Below are positions 1-6,703 of a stretch of DNA of 13,223 nt, in pieces. A program made the position numbers and the translations under genes. The stretch is from Thermoplasmata archaeon (lineage in GTDB: Archaea > Thermoplasmatota > DTKX01 > GCA-020343715): NCBI GenBank assembly GCA_020343715.1, contig CP070808.1:1088949-1102171 (forward strand), read 5' to 3'. The number at the start of each line of letters is the position of its first letter. Within the stretch, counting starts at the first letter, position 1. Below the pieces are notes generated by a model. The model did no database searches, was not told the DNA's origin, and saw nothing but the letters and a program-made list of their open reading frames with translations.

Positions 1-467
1 AGCATGTAATGGCGAACGTAGGAGTAGTTGAACGCCCCGTCCAGGGGGTAGTCCGTGGCAGGATCGTGGTAGATGTAGCATTCTATCATCGCGGAGGTGT
101 GGGGCGGCGCCGGCGGGCTTGGGGGAGTGGTGGCGGTGGGACGGTCCCACTCGTCGACCCCGTTGTGGCCCATCAGATATACGTGGACGTTGATCTCCTG
201 GTGCTGGACGGCGGTCACCGTGAAGTGGTCGGTCTTGTCGTCCACGCGGTTCACGTGGCCCATGTAGACGTCCCCGTCGCCCAGCTCGTAGGCGGAGCGC
301 CAGTTCTTGGTCTCGTCGCCAACCTCATCGTGTGTGGAGCCGGACCGGGTCCCGTTATCGTCGTAGGGGTCGGTCATAGGTGCGTCGCCCATCGCGGACA
401 GGGCGGGCACTGAGACCATCGAAACGATGACAAGGCACACGATGTATCTGAGGGTCCGGGTTCTCAT
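1..467 (-). CDS. Secreted PPC-like domain protein, N-terminal part (cut by window edge)
   Basis: An open frame on the minus strand starts with ATG at 467-465 and runs off the left edge after 155 full codons. Residues 1-25 form a signal peptide: basic MRTRTLR, a hydrophobic core, then PALSA before the likely cleavage site. Residues about 55-100 (from NWRSAYELGDGDVYMGHV through VDDKTDHFTVTAVQ) match the opening strands of PPC (bacterial pre-peptidase C-terminal) domains, which are extracellular beta-sandwiches. A proline/threonine-rich stretch, RPTATTPPSPPAPPH (about 109-123), interrupts the fold. The start is chosen because GGAGAG at 476-481 lies 8 bases upstream and the ATG leads directly into the signal peptide. 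It lies in the same orientation as the four large surface-protein genes upstream and is probably a fifth, divergent member of that array. Its C-terminal part and anchor are not visible. The secretion call is solid, the domain call fair, and the function unknown. Confidence 0.8.
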   Translation of the reverse strand, partial: MRTRTLRYIVCLVIVSMVSVPALSAMGDAPMTDPYDDNGTRSGSTHDEVGDETKNWRSAYELGDGDVYMGHVNRVDDKTDHFTVTAVQHQEINVHVYLMGHNGVDEWDRPTATTPPSPPAPPHTSAMIECYIYHDPATDYPLDGAFNYSYVRHYM

Positions 468-600
468 CTCCACATCTCTCCACAGGCCCGTTGCCTCGGG
501 AGGGCTAGCGCTGGTGCTGGTGTGAATTGTCCGCCCTAAGGGAGGGCGACCGCCCACCGGCCCGGCGCTCGGGCCTGCACCCTCAAACCCCGGCATCCGC
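468..600 (-). other. GC-rich probable leader with competing inverted repeats
   Basis: This stretch has no gene. It would be the 5' leader of the gene starting at 467 if the TATA-like box near 600-608 is used. It contains several perfect inverted repeats: CGCCCT (532-537) with AGGGCG (543-548), GGGCG (544-548) with CGCCC (551-555), and GGCCC (559-563) with GGGCC (571-575). The first two share the arm at 544-548, so they cannot form together. Whether this is regulatory or a by-product of high GC is open. Confidence 0.35.
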
Positions 601-618
601 ATATATACGTTTTCGGAC
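598..618 (-). promoter_or_regulatory. Candidate BRE/TATA promoter for the left-edge gene
   Basis: Read on the minus strand, the sequence is CCGAAAACGTATATATGCGG: an A-rich BRE-like GAAAAC followed by TATATA. It sits in a sharp AT-rich drop beside GC-rich DNA. A start site about 25 bases downstream would be near 575, leaving a leader of about 110 bases. A second AT-rich element, CTTTATAGT (minus strand, near 635-643), is an alternative. Confidence 0.4.
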
Positions 619-668
619 AGATTTCGAATTATTGACTATAAAGTGAACGTAATATTAGAGGAGATTTC

Positions 669-707
669 GATATATAGAGCAGAATTTGAAATGTCGTGTC
701 TCGACAT
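669..707. other. AT-rich element and 6-bp inverted repeat in intergenic region
   Basis: TCGATATATAGAG (about 667-679) is a TATA-like string readable on either strand. It is followed by a perfect inverted repeat, ATGTCG (691-696) and CGACAT (702-707), with a 5-base spacer. It could be a plus-strand promoter with an operator-like repeat, or the distal part of the terminator zone of the gene ending at 761. No protein-coding role is supported. Confidence 0.3.
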
Positions 708-728
708 GGCACGGCCTAGGTGGGAAGT

Positions 729-758
729 AAAAAAAGGAGGTGAGGGGCCGATGGCCCC
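729..758 (-). terminator. Hairpin plus T-run terminator of the 941-residue gene
   Basis: Immediately after the TGA at 763-761, a perfect 6-bp stem, GGGGCC (744-749) with GGCCCC (753-758), closes a 3-base loop. On the minus strand this is followed, after 8 bases, by seven T residues (complement of 729-735). Archaeal RNA polymerase terminates readily at T-runs, with or without a hairpin. It separates this gene from the left-edge gene, which therefore probably has its own promoter. Confidence 0.6.
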
Positions 759-760
759 GT

Positions 761-3586
761 TCACGTCCTGCGGCGCATGGCGACGGCCACGGCCACGGCG
801 CCCGCCATGGCGGCGAGCATCACGAAGGAGCCGAAGCCCGGCACGGTGGGCGGGAACTCGTGGGCGTTGACCTTCACCTCGATCTGCTCGGAGCCCACCT
901 CGGCCTCCCCGTCGCTGATCTTGCACTTGAAGCGATAGGTGCCAGGCAGCAGGGGCTCGTCGTAGGTGTAGTCACGGCCCAGGCCGATGCTGTGCTCCCG
1001 GCCCGCCTCGTCGATGGAGAACCACTCGAATATGAGGGAGTCGTCGTCGGGGTCGTTCCCGTCGGCGCGAAGGCGGATGTCGCCGCCCTCCTCCACCTCG
1101 GTGTCCTTGGATATCAGGTACACCGTGGGCGCCCGGTTCTGGTTCTCGATGGTGAGTACCCACTCGGGGGAGGTCAGCGCCGGCTCGCCGAGGCTGTCCT
1201 TGATCTCGCAGCGGATGAGGTACAGGCCCTCGTCCTCGTAGCCCGGCTCGCCGGGGAACTCGAAGGACTCGCCGGTGGCGTCCACCATCTCCACGTCGTT
1301 GACGAACCAACGCCACTTGAAGCTGGTGGAGTCCACGTCGTAGATGAGGTTCTGGGGGACCGTGAACACCTGGGACTCCGTCTCCTTGATGACGGGGTTG
1401 TCGTAGTCGGGCATCCACGCGTCGATGCGGGGCGCGTCGTTGACGTTCTTGATCTCGAAGATGGCCGTCTGCACGGCGACCTCCGGGTCCTCGTCGGGGT
1501 CCAGCTTGTCCCTGTCGTAGGCGTAGAACGTCACCTGGATGTAGCCGTAGAAGTTGGGGTCCTCGGGGTAGATGTCGAACCAGGAGTTGAGGGGGTTCGA
1601 CTCGGCGTTGTCGAAGGACACCGCGTCCACGGGGTCCCACTCGGCGTAGTAGTAGAGGTCGTCCTCGTCGATGTCGAAGAAGAACGGCCCCACGTCGATG
1701 GCGAAGTTGTTGCCCTCGTCCCAGGACTTGCGGTCCACCTTGCCCACGGGGACGGGCGCGTCGTTGGTGGGGTTGACGATGACGCGCAGGTCGTGGGAGA
1801 CCCGGTAGTTGTACGAGTCCGTCGCGTAGAACGACAACCGCACCTCGCCGTTGTAGTTCTCGGCGCCCCACAGCGTCACCTGTCCCGAGGTCTGGTGGAT
1901 CTCGATGTTCACGTCCTCGTTCTTGTCGGAGCTGAAGATTAGGAACTTGTCCTCGATGTCCACGTCGCCGAACACGTCATACAGGTCCAGGGCCGTGGTG
2001 TTCACCTCGTCCTCCTGGATGCGCACCACGTTGGGCGCGGTGGCCTTCACGTAGGGCGGGTCTGGGACGGAGCGGACGGTGATGATGACCTTGGTCGAGT
2101 TCTTCTGGTCGGGGCGGCCGTCGTGGGCCCAGATGGTGATCTCATCGGTGCCGTACCAGTTGGCCAAGGGCCTTATGGTCAGCAGCCCGGTGGACTGGGA
2201 CAGGGGCATGGTGAAGTTCTCCTTGCCGCCGGTCACGCCGAAGGTGAGCTCGTCGCCCTCGGGGTCCCAGAAGATGGTGGTCAGGTCGATGGTGTACTCA
2301 TTGTCCTCGTCGAAGCGCACCTCGCCCGGCGGGTCCTTGACCCACACGCGGCGGTTGGGGATGAGGACGTCGATCTCGAACTTGGCCACGTTCACCAGCT
2401 TGCCGTTGGTGTAGTCGGTGGTGCCGCTACCGGAGAAGCTGTACAGGGCGGACAGCGACATGTAGTAGAGGCCGGTGTAGGGGGCCCTGCCCTGGAAGAT
2501 GGAGCAGGACGACACGGGCGCGCCAGTGGAGCCAGCGTTGTTGGCGCCGGTCAGGATGGTGCCGTTGTGGGTGTAGAGGGTCAAGTTGTAGTAGTCCCAG
2601 TGGGTGGTAAGCTTGCCGTTGATGAAGCTGGCCTTGGCCGAGAACTGCTCGTCCTCGTTCAGGTAGAACTTGTACCACTCGTGGGTGTCGTAGGCCTGGT
2701 TGACCTTGCCCCGGACCGTCTCCCGTATCTCGATGAGCTGGGCGTCCGCCATCTCCACGTTCCCGTCGGCGCGGTACTTGCTGTCGAGGATGTCCACGTC
2801 GATGGTGAAGGTGGTGGTGACGGGGTTCTGCGTGGTGGTCAGCGTCTCTTGGTAGGCCCGGATGTAGTAGTAGCCCGAGTAGGACGCGGCGAACCTCAGC
2901 TTCTCGTTGTGGTCCAGGTTGCGGGACCAGGAGTAGTTGAGGAAGTTCAGGGCGTAGTTGTCCTTCCTGTCGAAGACCTGCAGATGGGTGTCGGTGTCGT
3001 CGGACCAGGACATGGAGATGTCCGCCATCTCAACCGACTGGTTGCCGCCGTCCAGCCAGACGCGGTACCACATGGAGCTGTCGATGCCGCCCACCAGGGG
3101 GACGCCGCTGTTGGAGACGCGGCCTCCGTCGGTCAGCGTCTGGGGGGTGAGCACGCGCACCCACATCCTGTACTGGGCGGCGGTGGCGCCGTTGCCCCAG
3201 CAGTGGACCCTGATGTAGTAGGTCCCGTTGCCGAAGATGAAGGTGTCTATCTCGTTGGCGTTGATGTTATCGTTGTGGCTGTGGGCGACCTCCCTGGTGT
3301 GGTCGTCGGGACCGTACACGTAGATGCCGGCCAGCCCGTTGCTCGGGTCGAACACCATGCCCAGCTTCAGGAACTGCCCCTCGGTCATGTAGACACGGAA
3401 CCAATCCTCGTCGGCGGGGTTGCCACCGCCGGCGGCCGAGGTCGTCGCGTCGATCTGGTTGCCATCGTACACGTCCTGGGCCTCCTGCCAGTTGTCGTTG
3501 CCGGGGTCGGCGGTGGCAGAGGCCGCGAACATGACCGCAATGGCGGCGATCGCGAGAAGCAATAGAGTAGTTTTCGACAGGTTCAT
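761..3586 (-). CDS. Large surface protein A: 3 PPC-like, 3 cadherin-like, 2 Ig/PKD-like domains, PGF-CTERM-type anchor
   Basis: The 941-residue protein has a signal peptide at 1-26 (cleavage after ASATA). PPC-like domains lie at about 28-146, 150-266 and 272-408, the third carrying DTHEWY at 300-305. Cadherin-like domains of the tandem-95/CADG kind lie at about 409-506, 507-607 and 608-716. They have acidic, probably Ca-binding signatures such as FDEDNEYTIDLTTIFWDPEGD and end in linkers such as PDPP and NDAP. Ig/PKD-like domains lie at about 717-815 and 816-907. The C-terminus is VPGFG, a hydrophobic stretch (about 919-936) and RRRT. This is the motif-membrane-basic pattern of PGF-CTERM proteins, which in known archaea are cleaved and lipid-linked by an archaeosortase (ArtA). 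The ATG at 3586 has GGTG 7 bases upstream. The protein should face the outside of the cell, with a likely adhesive or matrix role. No catalytic motif was seen. Confidence 0.9.
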   Translation of the reverse strand: MNLSKTTLLLLAIAAIAVMFAASATADPGNDNWQEAQDVYDGNQIDATTSAAGGGNPADEDWFRVYMTEGQFLKLGMVFDPSNGLAGIYVYGPDDHTREVAHSHNDNINANEIDTFIFGNGTYYIRVHCWGNGATAAQYRMWVRVLTPQTLTDGGRVSNSGVPLVGGIDSSMWYRVWLDGGNQSVEMADISMSWSDDTDTHLQVFDRKDNYALNFLNYSWSRNLDHNEKLRFAASYSGYYYIRAYQETLTTTQNPVTTTFTIDVDILDSKYRADGNVEMADAQLIEIRETVRGKVNQAYDTHEWYKFYLNEDEQFSAKASFINGKLTTHWDYYNLTLYTHNGTILTGANNAGSTGAPVSSCSIFQGRAPYTGLYYMSLSALYSFSGSGTTDYTNGKLVNVAKFEIDVLIPNRRVWVKDPPGEVRFDEDNEYTIDLTTIFWDPEGDELTFGVTGGKENFTMPLSQSTGLLTIRPLANWYGTDEITIWAHDGRPDQKNSTKVIITVRSVPDPPYVKATAPNVVRIQEDEVNTTALDLYDVFGDVDIEDKFLIFSSDKNEDVNIEIHQTSGQVTLWGAENYNGEVRLSFYATDSYNYRVSHDLRVIVNPTNDAPVPVGKVDRKSWDEGNNFAIDVGPFFFDIDEDDLYYYAEWDPVDAVSFDNAESNPLNSWFDIYPEDPNFYGYIQVTFYAYDRDKLDPDEDPEVAVQTAIFEIKNVNDAPRIDAWMPDYDNPVIKETESQVFTVPQNLIYDVDSTSFKWRWFVNDVEMVDATGESFEFPGEPGYEDEGLYLIRCEIKDSLGEPALTSPEWVLTIENQNRAPTVYLISKDTEVEEGGDIRLRADGNDPDDDSLIFEWFSIDEAGREHSIGLGRDYTYDEPLLPGTYRFKCKISDGEAEVGSEQIEVKVNAHEFPPTVPGFGSFVMLAAMAGAVAVAVAMRRRT
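830..841 (-). other. PGFG motif of protein A's PGF-CTERM-type sorting tail
   Basis: The codons read Pro-Gly-Phe-Gly at residues 916-919. They are followed by about 18 hydrophobic residues and the terminal RRRT. The order motif, membrane segment, basic tail and the position at the very end of a secreted protein fit an archaeosortase recognition tail. The threonine-rich stretch often found before such tails is absent. Confidence 0.7.
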
Positions 3587-3633
3587 TTTTATACACCCTG
3601 TGATTTCACACGCGTCGTGCGTAAAGGTCCAGA

Positions 3634-3650
3634 CGTTATATTACGTTTGT
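3634..3650 (-). promoter_or_regulatory. Candidate promoter of protein A gene
   Basis: The minus strand reads ACAAACGTAATATAACG, with a TATA-like ATATAA about 50 bases before the ATG at 3586. This predicts a transcript start near 3610-3615 and a short leader. The box is a near-palindrome (CGT..ATAT..ACG). The neighbouring interval 3651-3731 holds no gene and only one inverted repeat, CTTGGA (3668-3673) with TCCAAG (3680-3685). Confidence 0.4.
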
Positions 3651-3667
3651 CATCTCCCCAGAGCTGA

Positions 3668-3685
3668 CTTGGACCTCTCTCCAAG
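3668..3685. repeat. Inverted repeat CTTGGA-N6-TCCAAG
   Basis: A perfect 6-bp inverted repeat with a 6-base spacer lies between the stop of protein B's gene (3732) and the promoter-like box of protein A's gene. No T-run follows it on the minus strand, so it is a poor terminator. An operator or a weak RNA hairpin are alternatives. Confidence 0.3.
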
Positions 3686-3731
3686 AACGATAATGCATGA
3701 GCTAGATAAAGCTTACCATTTTGGGACGTAC

Positions 3732-6629
3732 CTACCACCGGTTGGAACGGCCCCTGAGGGCGGCCCAAACGATGGGCAGGACCAGCATCGCGAACAGGGC
3801 TGCCTGGCCCCCGAACCCGGGCTCCTCCTGCTTGGCCTTGACCTTGATGGTCACGGAGGCCTCGGCGCTGAGGTCCCCCGGGTCGGTCACGACGGCGGTC
3901 ACCACGTGGGTCCCGGGCTTGAGGTTGCGGACCGAGAACGTCTTGCCCTTGCCGAGCCACGTCTCCCCCTCGTACCAGTCCACCACGAGGCCCGTCCGGT
4001 CCTCGGCGTCCGGGTCCTCGACCAGGGCCCGGAACTCGACCCACTCGCCCTCGTCGAACCGCTCGTCGGGGGTGGGGATCTCGATGGAGACCGTGGGCGC
4101 CCTGTTCGTCCCGGTGACCGTCACCTGCCACTCGATGGGGGTCACCGATGCCATCAGGTCCTCGTCGAACACCCACACGGTCACCTTGTACTTGCCCTCG
4201 GACTCGAAGTCGGTGACCATGTCCCAAGAGGGTTCCGTCCCATTGGCGACCTCACGGGCCGTCGGGTCGCCTGGCGATAGGAGCCAGAAGGAGAAGTGCA
4301 GCCGGACGTCCTCGCCGTCGGGATCCACCACGTCGTCGATGGAGAAGGTGAAGGACTCCCCCTCGGCGAACTCAGCGTCCGTACGGGGCGTCCACCCGGC
4401 TATCTCCGGAGGGTCCGGGGTGTTGTGGATGACGATGGTGAACACCTTGGACCCGGAGAGGCCCCCCTGGTCCGTGCACGTGATGAGGACGTCCATCTGG
4501 CCGAACCAGTCGTGCATGTTCGTGGCCGGCGTCAGCACGATGATGGAGTTCCAAACCGACTTGCCCTCGTTGTTCACCGAGAGCCTGTCCTCGTCCACTG
4601 GATTCAGGTACTCGACGACCCACATGAGCTCGGTGTCCCCGTCTGGATCGACGATGTGGTCGGCCGCGTCGAAGGTCTCTAGCATGAAGCCCTCGTAGAA
4701 GTCATAGAACGCCTGACCTCCCAGGTCCTTGGGTGGGTCATTGACCGGGACCACGGTAAGCTCGATGCTCCCTTGGTTGGACATGCCCCCCGGGTCCGTG
4801 GCGGTGAAGGTCATGTGGAAGACCCCGTTGACGTCCTTCTCCACCTCGAAGGTAGCGTTCCCCGTCCCCTGGTCGATGGTCACAGTCACTGGCCCCTCGA
4901 ACATCGAGTAGAAGGTCAGGTTGTCCCGGTCGTCCTCGTCGATGTCGTAGAAGAAGTCGTACAGGTTGATGGTCCTGTTCTCGACGCTGGGATCGTCCTC
5001 CAGGAACTCGAATACGTAGGGGAAGTAGATCATCGGAGGGTCGTTGACGGGGATGACCAGCACCCGGAGGCGGGCTGTGGCGTGGTTGCCGCTGTCGTCG
5101 TCCGCCCGGAGGTCGACCCATGCCTCGCCGTTCCAGTTCTTGGCGGGCTTTAGGGTCATCAGGTGGTCGTCCACCAGTCGGGCCGTCACGTTCTCGTCTC
5201 CAGAGACGGAGAAGGTCATCACTCCCAGCTCGGGGTCCAGGAACACCGTGTCCAGGTCGAGGGAGGAGACGTTCTCCCCGGCCAGGTTCTCCCACCAAGT
5301 GGTGTCCTCCAGGATGTACACATCCTCGAGGGCCGTGAGGTTGACCTTGGGGGCCCGGTTGGGGATGGTCAGCTGAAGTGTGTAGTCACAGAATGAAATG
5401 ATGTGGCCCCCAGTGACCGCGGGCACGTTCCAACCCCAGGAGTTGGAGAAGCTGGCACGGATGTAGAAGGTGCCGTTCATGGTGATGTCCGCCGGTTGGA
5501 TTGGCAGGTTGTTGATGAAGGTGTCGGGCACGGGCCATCCCCCGTTGGCGTCGTAGCCGTTCCTCACCCGGCGCATGTGGGGGTCGTACACCTGTATCTC
5601 GAAGAAGTTGTACAGGTTGGTGGCGCCCGGGTTGTGGTCGGGATTGTAGGGGTCCTCGATCTGCATCGAGATGCCCAGCAGGTCCCCCTGCACCAGGTCC
5701 ACCGTGTACCAGTCGTGCATGTCCCGGGATGCCTCTATGCTGCCCCGGATGGACGAGGATTTGAGCACGTGGGTGGCGTTGGCCACGTCGTTGTCGCCGT
5801 CGTTGGGGGCCGAGTAGAACTGGGTGGCGAGGGTGTAGTCCACGGAGCCGGTCCAAGAGCCGTCCCGGACCTGCACGTAGTACCAGCCCGTGTAGGAGGC
5901 CGTGAACCTGATGACCTCCTTCCGGGGGTCGCCGTCGTGGGAGTAGGAGAGGTTCAGGAGGTTCTGCGCGTACCGGTCCACCAGGTCGTAGGCGTACAGG
6001 TGGACCTTGTGGGTCGTGGGCCAGGTCACCGTGACCTCGACACCCTGGACCTCGCTGCTGCTCGCTGAGAGCCAGATCCTGTACGTGTCCGCGTGGTTAT
6101 GGTCGGTGACGCCCCCCCACCAGAGGGTCCCCGTGTCCGAGCCGAACCGGTAGATGGTCTCGGGAGGGTCTCGGGAGATGTTGGCATGGAAGTCCCCTCT
6201 CGCCTCCCCTGCTGCGAAGAAGTGGAAGTAGTAACGGCCCCCCTCGGGGCATATCCAGACCCAGAGGTCCGTGTAGTCGTCCCGGTCAGCCTTCTGGCGG
6301 TACCAATACTCGGCGTGGACCACGTCGTTGGAGCCGTACGAGTCCGGGCCGTGGACGTAGTAGAGCATCCGGGTCCGGTTGTACCTGCTGCCCGTCCCGT
6401 AGAAGTAGACGAAGAGCTGGTCCCCCCTGTCGATGTCCATCCAGTACCAGTACTCCGCCTCGTCGTCGGAGCCGTTGACGTACTCGGTGATGTAGTTGTA
6501 CTGGTCCAGGGGGTCGGCGGTCTCGGGGGTGCTGTTCGCACCCTCGGCCGATGTGCCCAGGAGGGCGAGGGCACCCGCCGCAGCGATGATCATAATGAGT
6601 GTCAACAGGGCGGGCCTCAACGCTATCAT
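3732..6629 (-). CDS. Large surface protein B: 3 PPC-like, 3 cadherin-like, 2 Ig/PKD-like domains, PGF-CTERM-type anchor
   Basis: The 965-residue protein has a signal peptide at about 1-30. PPC-like domains lie at about 35-152, 157-272 and 278-422, the third with DMHDWY at 303-308. Cadherin-like domains lie at about 423-527, 528-629 and 630-737, separated by PVNDPP linkers and containing acidic loops such as YDIDEDD and DPDGD. Ig/PKD-like domains lie at about 738-840 and 841-931, each introduced by an NRAP- or PDPP-type linker. The tail is EEPGFG (PGFG 937-940), a hydrophobic segment to about 957 and a basic end (RGRSNRW), which fits PGF-CTERM anchoring by an archaeosortase. The ATG at 6629 has AAAGGA 6 bases upstream. 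Order and number of domains match protein A exactly, although sequence similarity is modest, so the duplication is old. It is likely a surface adhesin or matrix protein. No enzyme motif was seen. Confidence 0.9.
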   Translation of the reverse strand: MIALRPALLTLIMIIAAAGALALLGTSAEGANSTPETADPLDQYNYITEYVNGSDDEAEYWYWMDIDRGDQLFVYFYGTGSRYNRTRMLYYVHGPDSYGSNDVVHAEYWYRQKADRDDYTDLWVWICPEGGRYYFHFFAAGEARGDFHANISRDPPETIYRFGSDTGTLWWGGVTDHNHADTYRIWLSASSSEVQGVEVTVTWPTTHKVHLYAYDLVDRYAQNLLNLSYSHDGDPRKEVIRFTASYTGWYYVQVRDGSWTGSVDYTLATQFYSAPNDGDNDVANATHVLKSSSIRGSIEASRDMHDWYTVDLVQGDLLGISMQIEDPYNPDHNPGATNLYNFFEIQVYDPHMRRVRNGYDANGGWPVPDTFINNLPIQPADITMNGTFYIRASFSNSWGWNVPAVTGGHIISFCDYTLQLTIPNRAPKVNLTALEDVYILEDTTWWENLAGENVSSLDLDTVFLDPELGVMTFSVSGDENVTARLVDDHLMTLKPAKNWNGEAWVDLRADDDSGNHATARLRVLVIPVNDPPMIYFPYVFEFLEDDPSVENRTINLYDFFYDIDEDDRDNLTFYSMFEGPVTVTIDQGTGNATFEVEKDVNGVFHMTFTATDPGGMSNQGSIELTVVPVNDPPKDLGGQAFYDFYEGFMLETFDAADHIVDPDGDTELMWVVEYLNPVDEDRLSVNNEGKSVWNSIIVLTPATNMHDWFGQMDVLITCTDQGGLSGSKVFTIVIHNTPDPPEIAGWTPRTDAEFAEGESFTFSIDDVVDPDGEDVRLHFSFWLLSPGDPTAREVANGTEPSWDMVTDFESEGKYKVTVWVFDEDLMASVTPIEWQVTVTGTNRAPTVSIEIPTPDERFDEGEWVEFRALVEDPDAEDRTGLVVDWYEGETWLGKGKTFSVRNLKPGTHVVTAVVTDPGDLSAEASVTIKVKAKQEEPGFGGQAALFAMLVLPIVWAALRGRSNRW
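3810..3821 (-). other. PGFG motif of protein B's PGF-CTERM-type sorting tail
   Basis: Pro-Gly-Phe-Gly occupies residues 937-940, directly after the last Ig/PKD-like domain and an acidic KQEE spacer. A hydrophobic stretch (about 941-957) and the basic terminal RGRSNRW follow. The hydrophobic stretch contains a proline and is short, so it is a slightly atypical example. Confidence 0.65.
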
Positions 6630-6653
6630 CCCTGGTCCTTTCTATGCCTGGAC

Positions 6654-6678
6654 GGACCGGCTTCGCCTAGGCCGGTCC
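6654..6678 (-). repeat. 8-bp inverted repeat in the leader of protein B's gene
   Basis: GGACCGGC (6654-6661) pairs perfectly with GCCGGTCC (6671-6678) around a 9-base loop. On the minus strand it lies 24 bases before the ATG at 6629, and downstream of the stop of protein C's gene at 6704. There is no T-run after it, so a leader structure or operator is more likely than an intrinsic terminator. Confidence 0.45.
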
Positions 6679-6684
6679 CGCTAG

Positions 6685-6699
6685 ATAACCCTTTGTGCG
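6685..6699 (-). promoter_or_regulatory. Weak candidate promoter of protein B's gene
   Basis: The minus strand reads CGCACAAAGGGTTATC. The flanks ATAACCC and TTTGTGCG (plus strand) are identical to those around the stronger promoter-like box at 9796-9816, but the intervening TTTTCAC is missing. The TATA element is therefore weak here. Protein B may partly depend on read-through from the gene upstream, whose stop is only 74 bases away. Confidence 0.3.
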
Positions 6700-6703
6700 T
6701 GGG

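Noticed and set aside
638..656. Ten-base string AACGTAATAT (647-656) repeated inverted at 3638-3647
   Set aside because: Both copies are in AT-rich promoter regions where such short matches occur by chance, and they have no common position relative to the genes.
734..743. String whose complement (TCACCTCCTT) resembles the 3' end of 16S rRNA
   Set aside because: No other rRNA sequence surrounds it. It is better read as an SD-like sequence on the plus strand or as chance next to the T-run.
643..870. 75-codon plus-strand ORF starting at GTG 643
   Set aside because: It starts in an AT-rich promoter-like region and lacks a recognisable domain. Only the shorter ATG at 751 has a convincing SD, and that one is treated as a finding, not a gene.
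740..1942. 400-codon plus-strand ORF opposite protein A
   Set aside because: It is the antisense shadow of a real gene: the translation is a low-complexity mix of V, G, H, D and L with no domain, while the minus strand has a signal peptide, domains and an anchor.
2123..3565. 480-codon plus-strand ORF opposite protein A
   Set aside because: Same V/G/H/L/D-rich shadow pattern. It arises from the strong GC bias at third positions of the minus-strand gene.
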